Shown here: piece after piece, positions 1-9,919 of the stretch | Position numbering within the stretch: position 1 is the stretch's first letter | Layout: the number at the start of each line of letters is the position of its first letter | Assembly (NCBI GenBank): GCA_024867545.1 | Contig: JANFNE010000025.1 | Span: forward strand, 124,001-188,000 | Origin: Phytopythium helicoides | Taxonomy: Eukaryota > Oomycota > Peronosporomycetes > Pythiales > Pythiaceae | Length of the DNA stretch: 64,000 nt | Reading direction: 5' to 3' | Translations under genes and position numbers: made by a program | Notes under the pieces: model-generated | Database searches by the model: none | The model's input: the letters and a program-made list of their open reading frames with translations, nothing else | Told to the model about the DNA's origin: nothing

Positions 1-250
1 GTTTGGACGTCAACTGCAGGCATTTTAGGAGATGGCAATTGAGTTCAAAGGGGTCCCTCAATCAACAAAAGTTAATGAGCTAAAATTACCGACCTTAAGC
101 GCATGAAGCAGACAAAATTGGATTCTTCATCTAATCGCGTTGGCAGTGCGAACCACTTCTCTCGAGCTTCTTGTGAGATTGACCAAGCAAAGTGTCTTGC
201 AGATATCTTTCGATTCGACTCGAACCTTGCCTTGGGATTTTTGAAATTCG

Positions 251-1542
251 CTACACGAGTCCTCCTTCTGACGGCACGTAGATTTCCTGCAGCGCAAACT
301 GGAGGGAACTGACCCAACGTTCAGAGATTTGTCGTAACTCGTGCCAACCACCCTCGGGTAGCAAAAATATAGGACGATGAAGCCGCATATTGACAGAATG
401 AATCATGGTGACAATTTCTTCTTCGTCCTCCTCGCCTTCTTCCAAATCTTCAAGTTTCCGATTTTCGCTCTGTCGAGTCATTCTTCTGTTCCCTCTTCGC
501 CTTGGTCGCGTTCGAGCTGTCACTTCGACAACAGCCGTGGCATCGCGACGCGCTCGTTGCTCGGGTTGATATGGGTATAATTCGTCTTGATCGACATAGT
601 CAAAAACTGCAATACCGTAGCCTTTTTTCCGCCGTCGCTGGCGCTCGTCATTCACAACTTCATCGTTTGCAGACTCGTCTTCTTCATCAAAACGCGAGAA
701 GACAGCGTAGTTGGACTCGATGACAAGGTTCCGCACAGGCGTGAACGAGACGAGTCGGTTCTGAGACGCACCGCCGTCTCCATGCTGATCGTCCTCGCGA
801 ATCGTGACACTTCCGAGTCTCTCGGACAGCACAATCTCGATGTTGCGAAAGAACTGCGTCACTGCATCGAACACGCCGCGCACGGTTGCTCTCCCAGCGA
901 ACTGGAAAGTACTCACGTGCGCAAGGCAGTAGTCTCCGTCCGGCGCCTCGAAGCTCAGATGATCCCTCATCATGACTCTCGGGTCAATCCACGCAAACCG
1001 CGAATGCAGGAACTCCTCGCCGTGGCGCAACACAGACTCCCTCAAGCTCAGCAGTTCCTCTCGTCGGCCTCCTAGCTCCTTCGGGAGTCGGATAAACCGA
1101 TGGAGCGGACTTCCAGCTCGAATGTCCTGCTCAACGCCAACAAATCCATCAGGACCTCGGACAACCAGCAAGCTTCTAAAGGCACAGCGGACGCACGAAG
1201 AGCGCGTACTCGGTCAGCAGGCGCAGCGTGGGTGCATCTGCTCTCTGTCTCCGCTGCACGGCCAGCCGCAGCACTCGCCTGGCAAACTTGGCCTGCTGGT
1301 CGCTGGCCGCCTCTCCGCTCCCTCCCACGACCTCCGCTCGCTGCTGGAGCTCCTGGAACGCCCTCTCCAGCCCTCGCAGCTGCCCCGTGAGCTGCTCAAT
1401 CTCCTCCTGCACGACCGCAACGCCGTCAGAAGCCCAGCCCAGCAGCCATCTCCGCCAGCTCCACAGGCCCACGCACGCGTCGAATGGCGTGCAGCGCCTT
1501 GCGGGGCGGCCGCTTGCGCTTCCTCTTCGCCTCGCTGCTCAT
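251..1542 (-). CDS. Basic/coiled-coil protein, oomycete M96/START-like family (copy A)
   Basis: Three exons: 1542-1477, 1406-1197 and 1126-251, joined by two 70-nt GT-AG introns, give 383 aa. Exon 1 encodes a very basic stretch (KRKRKRPPRK, residues 5-14), exon 2 a heptad-rich coiled coil (about 23-60), exon 3 a long domain containing SVTIREDDQHGDGGASQNRL and an acidic patch (EEGEEDEEE) before the C-terminal part. The basic-then-coiled-coil start looks bZIP-like. The rest resembles, from memory, oomycete proteins annotated as M96 mating-specific with a START-like fold; that name is an inference. The exon structure was confirmed against the paralogue at 27240-28543, where both introns fall at the same codons and exon 2 has the same length (210 nt). 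Divergent from the SWEET gene at 2079. Confidence 0.8.
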
Positions 1543-2078
1543 CTGTTGACGCCCACGGTACTCGTCCACGCTCCGCTGATGCCACGCGTGACACGGGCGA
1601 AGCTGGCGCGAGAGCCTCGGAGCTGTCGCACGCGCCGCCAGAGACGAAGCGGAGCGCGAGGAGCGGCGCCGACAGCCAATCGAACGCGTCGCCGCCACGC
1701 TCGGAGTCGAATCGCGGCCGCTGACGGCGGAGCTCGCCCGGGTTCTGACGCGACACCACCAAAACGGACGCCTGGGCACGCAAACTCTGGCCTGCAATCG
1801 CGTGCCAGGCCGCTAAAGTCGCCTCGGGGCACGCAAACTCGGGCCTGCAATCCCTCGACAGCTCACGTGGAGCGACGTCGGGTGGACAGATCGGCCCAGG
1901 AGACCAATTTTTTTCGCTTCCAGACCAGTCTCGAACTTGAGACGGCCATGGGGCTGAGCTCCAAGCACAGCCACTCGCTCGGACACTGTCCAATTCGCGT
2001 CGTCGAGAGCACTTCGGGCCGCTTTTCCTTCTCCTTCTTCGTCCTCTAGACTATTTATCCCAGCTCCAGCAAGACGAT
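1543..2078. promoter_or_regulatory. Shared intergenic region between copy A and SWEET copy 1
   Basis: This 536-bp region separates two divergent starts, so it should hold both promoters. It contains two 26-bp direct repeats with one mismatch at 1774-1799 and 1827-1852 (53-bp spacing). No gene is seen; the long overlapping ORFs on both strands look like GC-rich chance frames. Confidence 0.45.
1774..1852. repeat. Pair of 26-bp direct repeats
   Basis: The sequence gggcacgcaaactc, one variable base, then ggcctgcaatc occurs at 1774-1799 and again at 1827-1852. The single difference is t versus g. Function unknown. Confidence 0.7.
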
Positions 2079-2942
2079 ATGGTCAGCGACACGACTGTCA
2101 CGGTCGTCAAGATCCTCGCGGGCTGCGCTACCTTCGTCATGGTCTCCAGTCCGATTGTGTCGATGCGCCAGATCATCAAGCAAAAGCACGTCGGCATCGT
2201 ATCCGTCATCCCATTTGTCTCGCTGCTTGCCAACTCGCACGTCTGGATGATGTACGGCTACCTCACGGCACGCTACTTCCCAGTCTTCAGCATGTTCCTG
2301 CTCGGCGACGTGCTCGCCGTCATCTACCTCTCTATCTATTGGCGCTTTACGACCGAGCGAGCCTACATGAAGCGTGTTCTGTCGGTTGTGCTCCCATTCT
2401 TGGCACTCATGAGCATCTACGCCATCGTCGGCGGGCTCGGACTCACGGGACAGTCACGACACGGCGTCACCACCACGTTCGGAGGCATCTCCGACTTTGT
2501 GTCGCTGTGTCTCTACGGCGCACCGATGGAGAAGATCTTCCAGGTGCTTCGCCACAAGTCGGGCGCCTTCTTCAATTTCCCCATGGTCGTCGCCGCGCTC
2601 TGCAACAACACCATTTGGTTCGTGTACGGACTGCTGACCGACAACTGGTTCATCGCTGGCCCCAACATCCTCTTCATGACCCTCGGGTGGCTTGCTGTTG
2701 GGCTGTACATCAAGTACAACCCGAAGACTCATCCGGTCACGGGTCTGGGTCAGCCTATCGACCAGTCCGCGGATACGGACGAGCTCCACATTGACATTGA
2801 TATGGAGGACGTCTCAGTCGGTGGCAGCAAGAAGCTCGTGATTGAGCGTGCCGCCTCCAGTCCCACATACCGGGCGATGAGCTCGCCGCTGCAACCGCTG
2901 CACATTCAGCGAGTTGAGTCAGGCCGCAGCCCAAGAGTGTAA
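2079..2942 (+). CDS. SWEET: SWEET (MtN3/saliva) sugar transporter, copy 1
   Basis: A 287-aa single-exon membrane protein of the SWEET family, which moves mono- and disaccharides down their gradient across the plasma or an internal membrane. Two triple-helix bundles are visible: VKILAGCATFVMVSSP and the SPIVSMRQIIKQKHVG signature (first MtN3 unit), then YGAPMEKIFQVLRHKSGAFFN (second unit). The total of about seven hydrophobic segments is normal for eukaryotic SWEETs. The tail after KTHPVTG (about residue 220) is hydrophilic and presumably cytosolic. It starts at the first ATG of the frame. A close paralogue lies at 25789-26661 in the same divergent arrangement with a copy A relative. An AATAAA at 2954-2959 may be its polyadenylation signal. 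Confidence 0.93.
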   Translation: MVSDTTVTVVKILAGCATFVMVSSPIVSMRQIIKQKHVGIVSVIPFVSLLANSHVWMMYGYLTARYFPVFSMFLLGDVLAVIYLSIYWRFTTERAYMKRVLSVVLPFLALMSIYAIVGGLGLTGQSRHGVTTTFGGISDFVSLCLYGAPMEKIFQVLRHKSGAFFNFPMVVAALCNNTIWFVYGLLTDNWFIAGPNILFMTLGWLAVGLYIKYNPKTHPVTGLGQPIDQSADTDELHIDIDMEDVSVGGSKKLVIERAASSPTYRAMSSPLQPLHIQRVESGRSPRV

Positions 2943-3524
2943 ACGAGCTATCTAATAAATGTACGCGTTCAATGTGACTTGACAAAGCCGGTGTTTGACA
3001 GCGTGCGTGGCTCTATCGCTGTGGTGCTCAGTTCTGGCGGTTCGTTCAGGCTACAAAGACGCACAGCAGACATGTTCAGTTGTTCTTGCCAACATGCAGC
3101 AACATGGGGAGCGCACAAGTTCATTCACCTTATGGTCGATCGACGGAGATCTCATGATGAGGCGACATTTCACTGTGTAAATGTGTAAAGGCAATGGCAT
3201 CTAGGATTTAGACGCGGGTGCACTCTAGATAGTTTTGGTGCGAGAAAGTAAACTTGCAAAGATGGCATCTGCTGCGGTTCTGCCGAATCTTGCAGCGCGC
3301 GACGACAACAGCACCATCGTGCGCCAGCAAAAAACCGTTTGTTGGTGCAATTGGCAGTGCCGGTCAGGAAGATGTCGAACTTGAACGAATCAAATGTTGT
3401 TAGCAGCACAATCCTGCAGCAGAAATATCCAAGGAGGAAAAGAGCGCGTCGGGAAATTCATTGATCAATCTGACTGTAGATGTGTGAATTGACTTTCTAG
3501 TTCGCTCGGTGCTTGTGCGAAGCT
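2943..3524. other. Intergenic, convergent 3' ends
   Basis: This 582-bp stretch lies between the 3' ends of the SWEET gene and methyltransferase 1. Apart from the AATAAA near 2954 I see no gene or repeat. Confidence 0.6.
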
Positions 3525-4456
3525 TTATACTCGACTTTGTATCTCCTTCTTGCTGGCAAGTACAATGTAAGTCTCGAGACCGATGGGGATCCCCTTGCTC
3601 GCAAGCCATTCGTCTGCCAGACGCCGTACGACCTCGAAACGCTTGTCGCTAAGTACCTCCTCGTCCTCTCCCAGTGGGAACGTCTGACGATGGAACTCTG
3701 CGAACGCTGCGCCACTCCAACTCTCGACAACACACTGAAACGGCCAGATGCGTACGCTCGGGAACCCAGCGGCACGGAAACGAGCTCGCAACGCTGCCAA
3801 ATTCTTGCCGAGCACGAAATTGTTGTGCTCACCAGACTGCTGGAGCCCTAGTTCTGCGTTGGCCGCCGCGTTAATGGTGAACATGCCACTGTTCTCGGGC
3901 TTCGCCCAGATCGTAAATCCCGCGAGTCCCTCCGGAGTCAGCACTCGGTGCGCCTCCCTCAGCATGGCGTCGGCGTCCGGCACGAGCTGCAGCGTCAACC
4001 CCGACACGTACCGGTCCACGGACGCGGTCGGGACGTCCACCAGGTCCAGCGCTGCTCTCAGCGAAAGGTTAGCAATCGATCGCACCTCACCATTACCATT
4101 AGCGACCTAAGAGATGACCTACCGTTGGCCTCCATGATCTTGATGTCGATCTTCCCGTCAGCAACCAGTGGCTTGAGCGTTTCTCGCGCCAACCCGATCA
4201 TGACGGGCGAGAAGTCGGTGACCGTGAGCTTCTTACGCTTCCCATCGTCTCCAGCCGTCAGGTACCGTGCAATGTCGAGCGAGCCCAATCCTGCGCCCGC
4301 CGCGACCTCCAGCACGCTCGTCACCCCCTGATCGAGCTGCAAATGCGCGTGCAGCTGACGCGCACACTGCACCGACATGCGTTTGTTGGCTGTCTCGGTG
4401 AAGCGCACCGCAAACTTGTCCCAGTTGCTGCGCATGGACGCCAGCTTGTCCGCCAT
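3525..4456 (-). CDS. Class I SAM-dependent methyltransferase 1
   Basis: Two exons (4456-4123 and 4051-3525) around a 71-nt intron give 286 aa. The SAM-binding motif I is visible as SVLEVAAGAGLGSLD (about residues 44-58) and the acidic-loop region as VTDFSPVMIGLA; downstream LQLVPDADAMLREAHRVLTPEG is typical of UbiE/Methyltransf_11-type enzymes (small-molecule methylation). Substrate unknown. The splice joins EAN to ALDLVD. The intron lies in the same codon and phase as in the divergent neighbour at 4662, so the pair arose by inverted duplication. I see no targeting signal. Confidence 0.87.
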
Positions 4457-4661
4457 CTTCGTCTACTGAGCGTGGAGCAGCAATGAGCAGCGAGCGAGCG
4501 ATTGGCAAGTGAGCCTTTGACACAGCCGGCGGGTACGTGGTCAGGCAGAGCTACGCCTGACTCGAAGGCGTAATCACGAAAACGGATGCATCCACCCAAC
4601 TTCAAGTTGATCAGCTCACCCATCCGAGACCTCGGTCTCACTTGGAATTCTAGCTGCGACC
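4457..4661. promoter_or_regulatory. Bidirectional promoter of the methyltransferase pair, with a palindrome
   Basis: This 205-bp region separates two divergent paralogues. Its middle carries TCAGGC (4541-4546) facing GCCTGA (4555-4560), an inverted repeat that overlaps a GGTCAGGCA site at 4539-4547. A regulatory role is inferred. Confidence 0.5.
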
Positions 4662-5557
4662 ATGGCGGACGAGGTGGCGAGCAAGCTGGAGACGCTGCGA
4701 GTGCAGTGGAATGATCGGGCGGAGCGCTACGCAGCGACTGCGAACCGGCGCGTGTCGCTAAAGGCGGCGAGCGAGCTGCACGCGCATTTGCAGCTCGAGA
4801 CGGCGAGCAGCGTGCTGGAGGTGTCGTGTGGTCCAGGTTTGGGTTCTATCGACCTCATTCGTCGTCTTTCGAGAGATGCCAAGGTCACGGTGTCGGACTT
4901 TTCGCCCGTGATGGTCGAGATGGCCAAGAAGAATATCGGAGAAGCGAAGAGCGAGGGAGAGATGCCCACCGTGGAGATCGTCGAGGCCAATGGTACCTGA
5001 CAGCAAAGATGTCTAGGCTCTACACGCTGGTACTAACTAGTGTTTGGACTGGGTCAGCACTCGACCTGAAGGAGATTGCAACGGCGTCTGTGGATCGCTA
5101 CGTTGCGAGTTTGAGCCTGCAGCTCGTGCCGGATGCCGACGCCATGCTGAAGGAGGCACGACGCGTGCTGACTTCGGACGGAGTTGCGGGATTTGTCGTC
5201 TGGGGACGACCGGAAAACAGCGGGCTTTTCTCGATCCTTTCTGCGGCGCACGCCGAGCTGGGTCTCGAAGGGGGCGTGGAGCATCCAAACTTCGCTCTCA
5301 GCAAGAACCTGGATGAGCTGCGCGGCAGGTTCTCGCGCGCCGGCTTCTCCAAGCTACGACTGTGGCCGTACCTCGCGACGGTCGAGTGCTGGAGCGGCGC
5401 TGCTTTCGCCGAGTTTTTGAGCCAGTCTCACCCAGTGAACGACGAGAGTGCTCAAGCCAAGAGAAACCAAGTTGTGGCGCGGATGGGTGATGAGTGGCTC
5501 GAGTCCAAGGGGTTCCCCATCGGCCTCGAGATGTACATCATCCTTGCTCGCCCCTAG
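4662..5557 (+). CDS. Class I SAM-dependent methyltransferase 2
   Basis: Two exons (4662-4992 and 5058-5557) around a 65-nt intron give 276 aa. The intron has an exact TACTAAC branch site at about 5031-5037. Motif I reads SVLEVSCGPGLGSID and the next strand VTVSDFSPVMVEMAKK. The post-motif region LQLVPDADAMLKEARRVLTSDG closely follows methyltransferase 1. The C-terminus ends GLEMYIILARP. Family as for its divergent neighbour; substrate unknown. The intron splits the same codon (EAN-A-LDL) in both genes. Confidence 0.88.
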
Positions 5558-6680
5558 CAAGACAAGGCGAACGCAAGGTAAGCGCACAACGGAACGCAAG
5601 GAGACCGAGAAGAAAGGATCCAGATCAATGAGCTGCAATAGCGATGCGGTGCCAGGAGGATTTGTGCAGTTCATCAAGAAGATGATGTTCGTGGTAATAC
5701 ACGATGCCTTTGCCTGCATGTTACGCCACAGCCTGACCGCGACCATGATGGATGAGGTTTTGTCGCGCAACGATGAGTCCTTGGGATATGTGTAGACGAG
5801 ATGGAAAGGCTCGTCAGATTGTCTTCACGAGCATGAATCTTCTGTACAATAGTGCAGATACCTATCTATCGCAACCAAAGGAGTGTGTTTGATGAACGCA
5901 TGCTCAAATGAGATGCTGGGGTTCTCAGGAGAGAAAAGGATAGCAAGCGAGATATGCATTTGTGTCTTTTGCTTCAGTCGCAATTCAGCTCGCTAATGTA
6001 TCAGAGAGAGACATTCATGATGGATGAGCCGTGTTTTGCATAGAGATGTGGCGATCGGTTCGTCAACAGCACGAAGGTGTCTTCACGAACGGAATCGACC
6101 AGTGATGATGCTCGAAAACCACGCTGCCTGGGGTTTCGAGTCCCGCAGCCTGACCATCGAACACCCAACACGGCGAGACGAAAATCCGGTGTGCCCAGGC
6201 TTCATAGAGGCGCGAGGTTTGATTGCTTCGGATGGAGACTCCAGTCCGACGTGACTCGTATGGTAACATTGAGAAACCCACCCAATCAGCAGCCGCGACT
6301 ATGGATGAGACTGCTGCTGATTGCTCGGTGCAGATCGTGACGCGCGCATCGAAGCAATCAACTGACTGAAGCAACACGGTCTGTCTCACATGTTGAATGG
6401 GGAACGTACCCATCACGTTGCAGCGCTAAACGAATGAAACAGCACCGCAAGTGGTGCGTCGTCGAACAATCAGCCCAAGCGCCTGCTTGAGATTACGACG
6501 ACAGCACACCCTGCCTATTCAATAATGCGAGCTGTCGTCTCGTGTAGGGTGAGCACCTACCTACTCGTCCTGAGGGCAGCAACTCGAACCACGTGCTCAA
6601 CCTTGAGCGGCTGGTATCGAGCAGCTCACTTCCCAATTCGCCTTCTACTAGAATCGGCTCCTCTTCTCCCAGCACCAGCC
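5558..6680. other. Intergenic upstream of AOX copy 1
   Basis: A 1.1-kb stretch with only short, mutually overlapping ORFs and no family resemblance. Near the AOX start it holds an Inr-like TCACTTC at 6626-6632. Confidence 0.5.
6626..6632 (+). promoter_or_regulatory. Inr-like initiator of AOX copy 1
   Basis: TCACTTC fits the oomycete initiator consensus YCAYTYY. It lies about 49 bp before the ATG at 6681 and downstream of the more distal in-frame ATG at 6525, so it favours the 6681 start. Confidence 0.4.
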
Positions 6681-7700
6681 ATGCATCTCGGCCACGTCGG
6701 CAAGCGCTCGCTGCTCGCGACTTCGCTCAGCACTCGCCAAGCCATCAACACGTTCCAGCGCTCCCAATTCGGAGCGATGGGACCGCTGGCAAGTCGATTC
6801 CTGTCGACGACGACCGCGAATGCGTCTCATGCCTCGGGAGCTCTCAAGAGCGAAGACAACGTCACCAACGAACCGGCATCCAAGCCTCACTTCACCCAGA
6901 CCCTGCCGGGGCCACACAAGTACGCCCCCGACGCCAAGGTCATCGCGACAACGACGGATGGAGAGCCTGTGTGGGAGAATCCCATCAACCACGCGGTCTA
7001 CGACCTCAACAAGATCGCTACCATCCCCCAGACACACCATGAAATTGTCAAAATGCACGAGCGAGTCGCCTTCTACGCCGTCAAGGCGGCCCGTATGGGC
7101 TTTGATTGGGCATCGGGTTACCGTGGCCCTGGTGGCGAAATGACCGAAAAGGACTGGCTTCACCGATGCCTCTTCCTCGAGTCAGTCGCGGGTGTTCCCG
7201 GCATGGTTGGAGGCATGCTGCGTCACCTCCGTTCCCTACGTCTTCTCCGTCGTGACTACGGATGGATCCACACCCTGCTCGAAGAGGCCGAGAACGAACG
7301 CATGCACCTCCTCATCTTCATGAACCTCAAGCAACCCGGATGGTTCTTCCGCTCACTCGTAATCGGAGCTCAAGGTGTCTTCTTCAACGCATTCTTCCTC
7401 ACCTATCTCGTGTCTCCTCGTACGTGCCACCGCTTCGTCGGCTACCTCGAGGAAGAGGCCGTCAAGACGTACTCGGGACTGCTCAAGGACATTGAGGACG
7501 GCCACTTGAAGGAGTGGAAGGAGCGAGAGGCTCCTTTGATCGGTCGCACGTACTACAAGTTGCCGGACGAGGCCAAGATCTACGACATGATCAAGTGCAT
7601 TCGTGCAGACGAGGCGAACCACCGCGATGTGAACCACACGTTCGCGAATTTGGATCAGAAGAAGGGTGTGAGTCCGTTCGTATTCGGCCACCACCATTGA
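6681..7700 (+). CDS. AOX: Mitochondrial alternative oxidase, copy 1
   Basis: A 339-aa ubiquinol oxidase that passes electrons from ubiquinol to oxygen at the inner mitochondrial membrane, bypassing complexes III and IV. The N-terminus (MHLGHVGKRSLLATSLSTRQ) is an amphipathic basic presequence. All di-iron motifs are present: FLESVA (Glu167), NERMHL (Glu206, His209), YLEEEA (255-260) and RADEANHRDVNH (Glu311, His314). The first motif is LES rather than the usual LET. An ATG 156 nt upstream is in frame, but I chose 6681 because the presequence starts there and an Inr-like element lies between. Single exon. Related copies lie at 8745 (broken) and 15297. Confidence 0.93.
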   Translation: MHLGHVGKRSLLATSLSTRQAINTFQRSQFGAMGPLASRFLSTTTANASHASGALKSEDNVTNEPASKPHFTQTLPGPHKYAPDAKVIATTTDGEPVWENPINHAVYDLNKIATIPQTHHEIVKMHERVAFYAVKAARMGFDWASGYRGPGGEMTEKDWLHRCLFLESVAGVPGMVGGMLRHLRSLRLLRRDYGWIHTLLEEAENERMHLLIFMNLKQPGWFFRSLVIGAQGVFFNAFFLTYLVSPRTCHRFVGYLEEEAVKTYSGLLKDIEDGHLKEWKEREAPLIGRTYYKLPDEAKIYDMIKCIRADEANHRDVNHTFANLDQKKGVSPFVFGHHH

Positions 7701-7819
7701 GTGGCATCAGCAGGCTGGTTGAAGGCGCTGGTTGTATAGCCTTTTTTTTCTTCTTCTTTTCTCAACGAATGCAGATTTGGTCAATGTATTTCTCTCTGTT
7801 ATCCGACTTGGTGTTTGGT

Positions 7820-8302
7820 TCAATTTGATAGTGCTTTGATTGCAGTCGCTATGACTGAGAGAATAATGCAGAGGACACCAGTGATCCACGAGGCAAAGCG
7901 CAGCTTGGGCTTCTGCGCGACAAAAACGATAGTGTGGGTGATACGAGCTGCCGTGTATGAAATCATGACGATGCAGGAGAACGCTTCGTTAACACCGACT
8001 GCAATAGCAGCCCAGAAAATGACAAATGCGAGCGGGATCGACTCGAGATCGTTTTGAATCACGCGCTTCCATCGTGCCTCGACATCCATGGCTTGTCGAA
8101 CTGTTGGGTCCACCGCAGTCGTTGGCTCAGCCGGACGAAAACCTTGCGTTGGCTGCCCTTTTGCCATGGGTAAAGAGTTGTCTTCAGGTCCACGGGTGCC
8201 GGCATTAAAAGCCTTGCGACCTTGAACCATGGTCGTTACCAGGAACTTGATGTACATGACGCACGCACATAGAGCGTAGATGCGAATACCAGTTGAAGCC
8301 AT
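7820..8302 (-). CDS. MAPEG / microsomal glutathione S-transferase-like, copy 1
   Basis: A 160-aa integral membrane protein with about four hydrophobic segments. The MGST1-type signature appears as ARWKRVIQNDLESIPLAF; in characterised MGST1 the corresponding motif contributes to glutathione binding. The likely role is glutathione conjugation or peroxide reduction in ER or mitochondrial membranes. The start at 8302 (MASTGIRIYAL) was chosen over a longer frame because it aligns with the paralogues at 12706 and 13756. Two TCAGGCA sites lie 159-180 bp upstream (8461, 8476). It lies 119 bp downstream of AOX copy 1, tail to tail. Confidence 0.87.
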   Translation of the reverse strand: MASTGIRIYALCACVMYIKFLVTTMVQGRKAFNAGTRGPEDNSLPMAKGQPTQGFRPAEPTTAVDPTVRQAMDVEARWKRVIQNDLESIPLAFVIFWAAIAVGVNEAFSCIVMISYTAARITHTIVFVAQKPKLRFASWITGVLCIILSVIATAIKALSN

Positions 8303-8744
8303 GTTCTCAAAAAGTTTGAAAATTTGTAGTGCTTGGCGATGAGGAAGAGGCAAAGTGAGCGCTTGTTTGGCGATCCATGCTAACAAACAAGGCTACCTGG
8401 TCAAAGATAAGCAACAGTTGTTTCATTTCATTCCAGCATGTCGACAGACCGTTTTGAAGGTCAGGCACAAGTCGATCAGGCACGAAAGCTGGAACTAGCC
8501 AGTGGTCAGACACAGCCTGGGCGTTACGTCGCTGCGATAGCGTTTTCGACTCATTTGAAATAGCACGCTGGAATGCCTGCTTGAACAACTATCAAGGAAC
8601 AATAAATTCGCAGTTCCCAACCACCGCCGATCCGTTCTTAGCCAATCTCACACTATGCAAATATCCAACGATCTCTGATCTCGTTCCAGCCGAAGCTTTT
8701 CTGTGAAAACTCTGCTGGTGCATCAACGGAATTCAAGTTCAAAC
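8303..8744. other. Intergenic between MAPEG copy 1 and the AOX pseudogene
   Basis: 442 bp without a gene. It holds GGTCAGGCA at 8459-8467 and a second TCAGGCA at 8476-8482, upstream of MAPEG copy 1. Confidence 0.5.
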
Positions 8745-9647
8745 TTACTTGCCAGACTTCACGAACGGACTCACACCCTTCTTCTGATCCAAATTCGCGA
8801 ACGTGTGGTTCACGTCGCGGTGGTTCGCCTCGTCTGCACGAATGCACTTGATCATGTCGTAGATCTTGGCCTCGTCCGGCAACTTGTAGTACGTGCGACC
8901 GATCAAAGGAGCCTCTCGCTCCTTCCACTCCTTCAAGTGACCGTCCTCAATGTCCTTGAGCAGTCCCGAGTACGTCTTGACGGCCTCTTCCTCGAGGTAG
9001 CCGACGAAGCGGTGGCACGTACGAGGAGACACGAGGTAGGTGAGGAAGAATGCGTTGAAGAAGACACCTTGAGCTCCGATCACGAGTGAGCGGAAGAACC
9101 ATCCGGGTTGCTTGAGGTTCATGAAGATGAGGAGGTGCATGCGTTCGTTCTCAGCCTCTTCGAGCAGGGTGTGGATCCATCCGTAGTCGCGCTGAAACGA
9201 CCGCAGTGACCGCAAGTGCCAAGCCATTCCACCAACCATGCCAGGAACACCCGCAACGGTTCAGTTGAGCCAGTCGTTTTCCTTCATCTTGCCACCAGGA
9301 CCTCGATAACGAGATCCGTAGTCGAACCCCACTCTCAACGCCTTGACAGCCATCAGCGCCACGCGATCGTGGAGCTCATGAGGGTGGTAGTGGGTCTGCT
9401 CCACATTCTGAATCTCATCCAGGTCGTAGACTGGGTGTGGCACCGGGTTTTCCCACTCGCCACTTTTCTCCTCATCGACTTTCTGCGTCGGGAATCGCAC
9501 ATTTGTCTGAGTAAAGTGGGGCAGCGATGCCTGACCAGCAGTAAGGGGACGATCCGTCGCAAAGCTTCGAGTCTTCCACCAGTCTGCTTGGATCGCTGCA
9601 ACCGAACGACGAGCTCTCTGGGACATCACCACGCGGCGCAGCATCAT
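8745..9647 (-). pseudogene. AOX: Broken alternative oxidase, copy 2
   Basis: Read on the minus strand, a presequence-like start (MMLRRVVMSQRARR, from 9647) leads to KENDWLN, then an in-frame TGA at about 9259-9261, then TVAGVPGMVGG and the rest of an AOX domain to 8745. Intact copies have six residues (RCVFLE or RCLFLE) between DWLN/H and the T/SVAGVPG segment; here they are replaced by the stop. The loss includes the Glu of the LET motif, an iron ligand, so readthrough would not restore activity. The other motifs NERMHL, YLEEEA and RADEANHRDVNH remain. The 3' half is nearly identical to copy 1 with only a handful of silent changes, whereas the 5' half is divergent. Confidence 0.85.
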
Positions 9648-9790
9648 CAACGGCTTGATGATGATGAGATTCTCCCGCGGCAAGAAAATGAGACCTGACG
9701 CACCTTGAAGCCGCTACATGGTGTACACCACATCACATTCACGCAGACAGAAACGGTCCAGGCATGGGTTTCGCCTGACCAGGTCAGGCA
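9528..9790. promoter_or_regulatory. GGTCAGGCA sites and 17-bp palindrome
   Basis: GCCTGACC-A-GGTCAGGC at 9773-9789 is a perfect inverted repeat with a one-base centre, between the AOX pseudogene and the Cys-rich gene at 9920. A reverse-strand copy of the 9-mer (TGCCTGACC) lies at 9528-9536 inside the pseudogene. A binding site is inferred. Confidence 0.45.
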
Positions 9791-9919
9791 GGCACGCATG
9801 CGGCCGCCAGTTGCTGGTTGCATCGGCGGGACGCCAGATCTTGGGGCTCATTCCGCGATTCGCCGCCCAAGACACAAGCGTCCAAGCCCCCAAGCGCCAA
9901 GCCTTTACTCTAGTCAACT

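Noticed and set aside
1214..1993. 259-aa minus and 273-aa plus ORFs over the copy A start and promoter
   Set aside because: Low-complexity Arg/Ser-rich translations overlapping each other; the conserved exon model explains the coding part.
6130..6160. tRNA-like ggtttcgagtccc
   Set aside because: Resembles a T-loop, but no matching acceptor, D or anticodon arms were found nearby.
9255..9265. Selenocysteine or programmed readthrough at the TGA in AOX copy 2
   Set aside because: Residues beside the TGA, including an iron ligand, are missing, so readthrough would not give a working enzyme.
9239..9290. An intron spanning the stop of AOX copy 2
   Set aside because: No GT-AG pair of a plausible length exists there, and the intact paralogues have no intron at this place.
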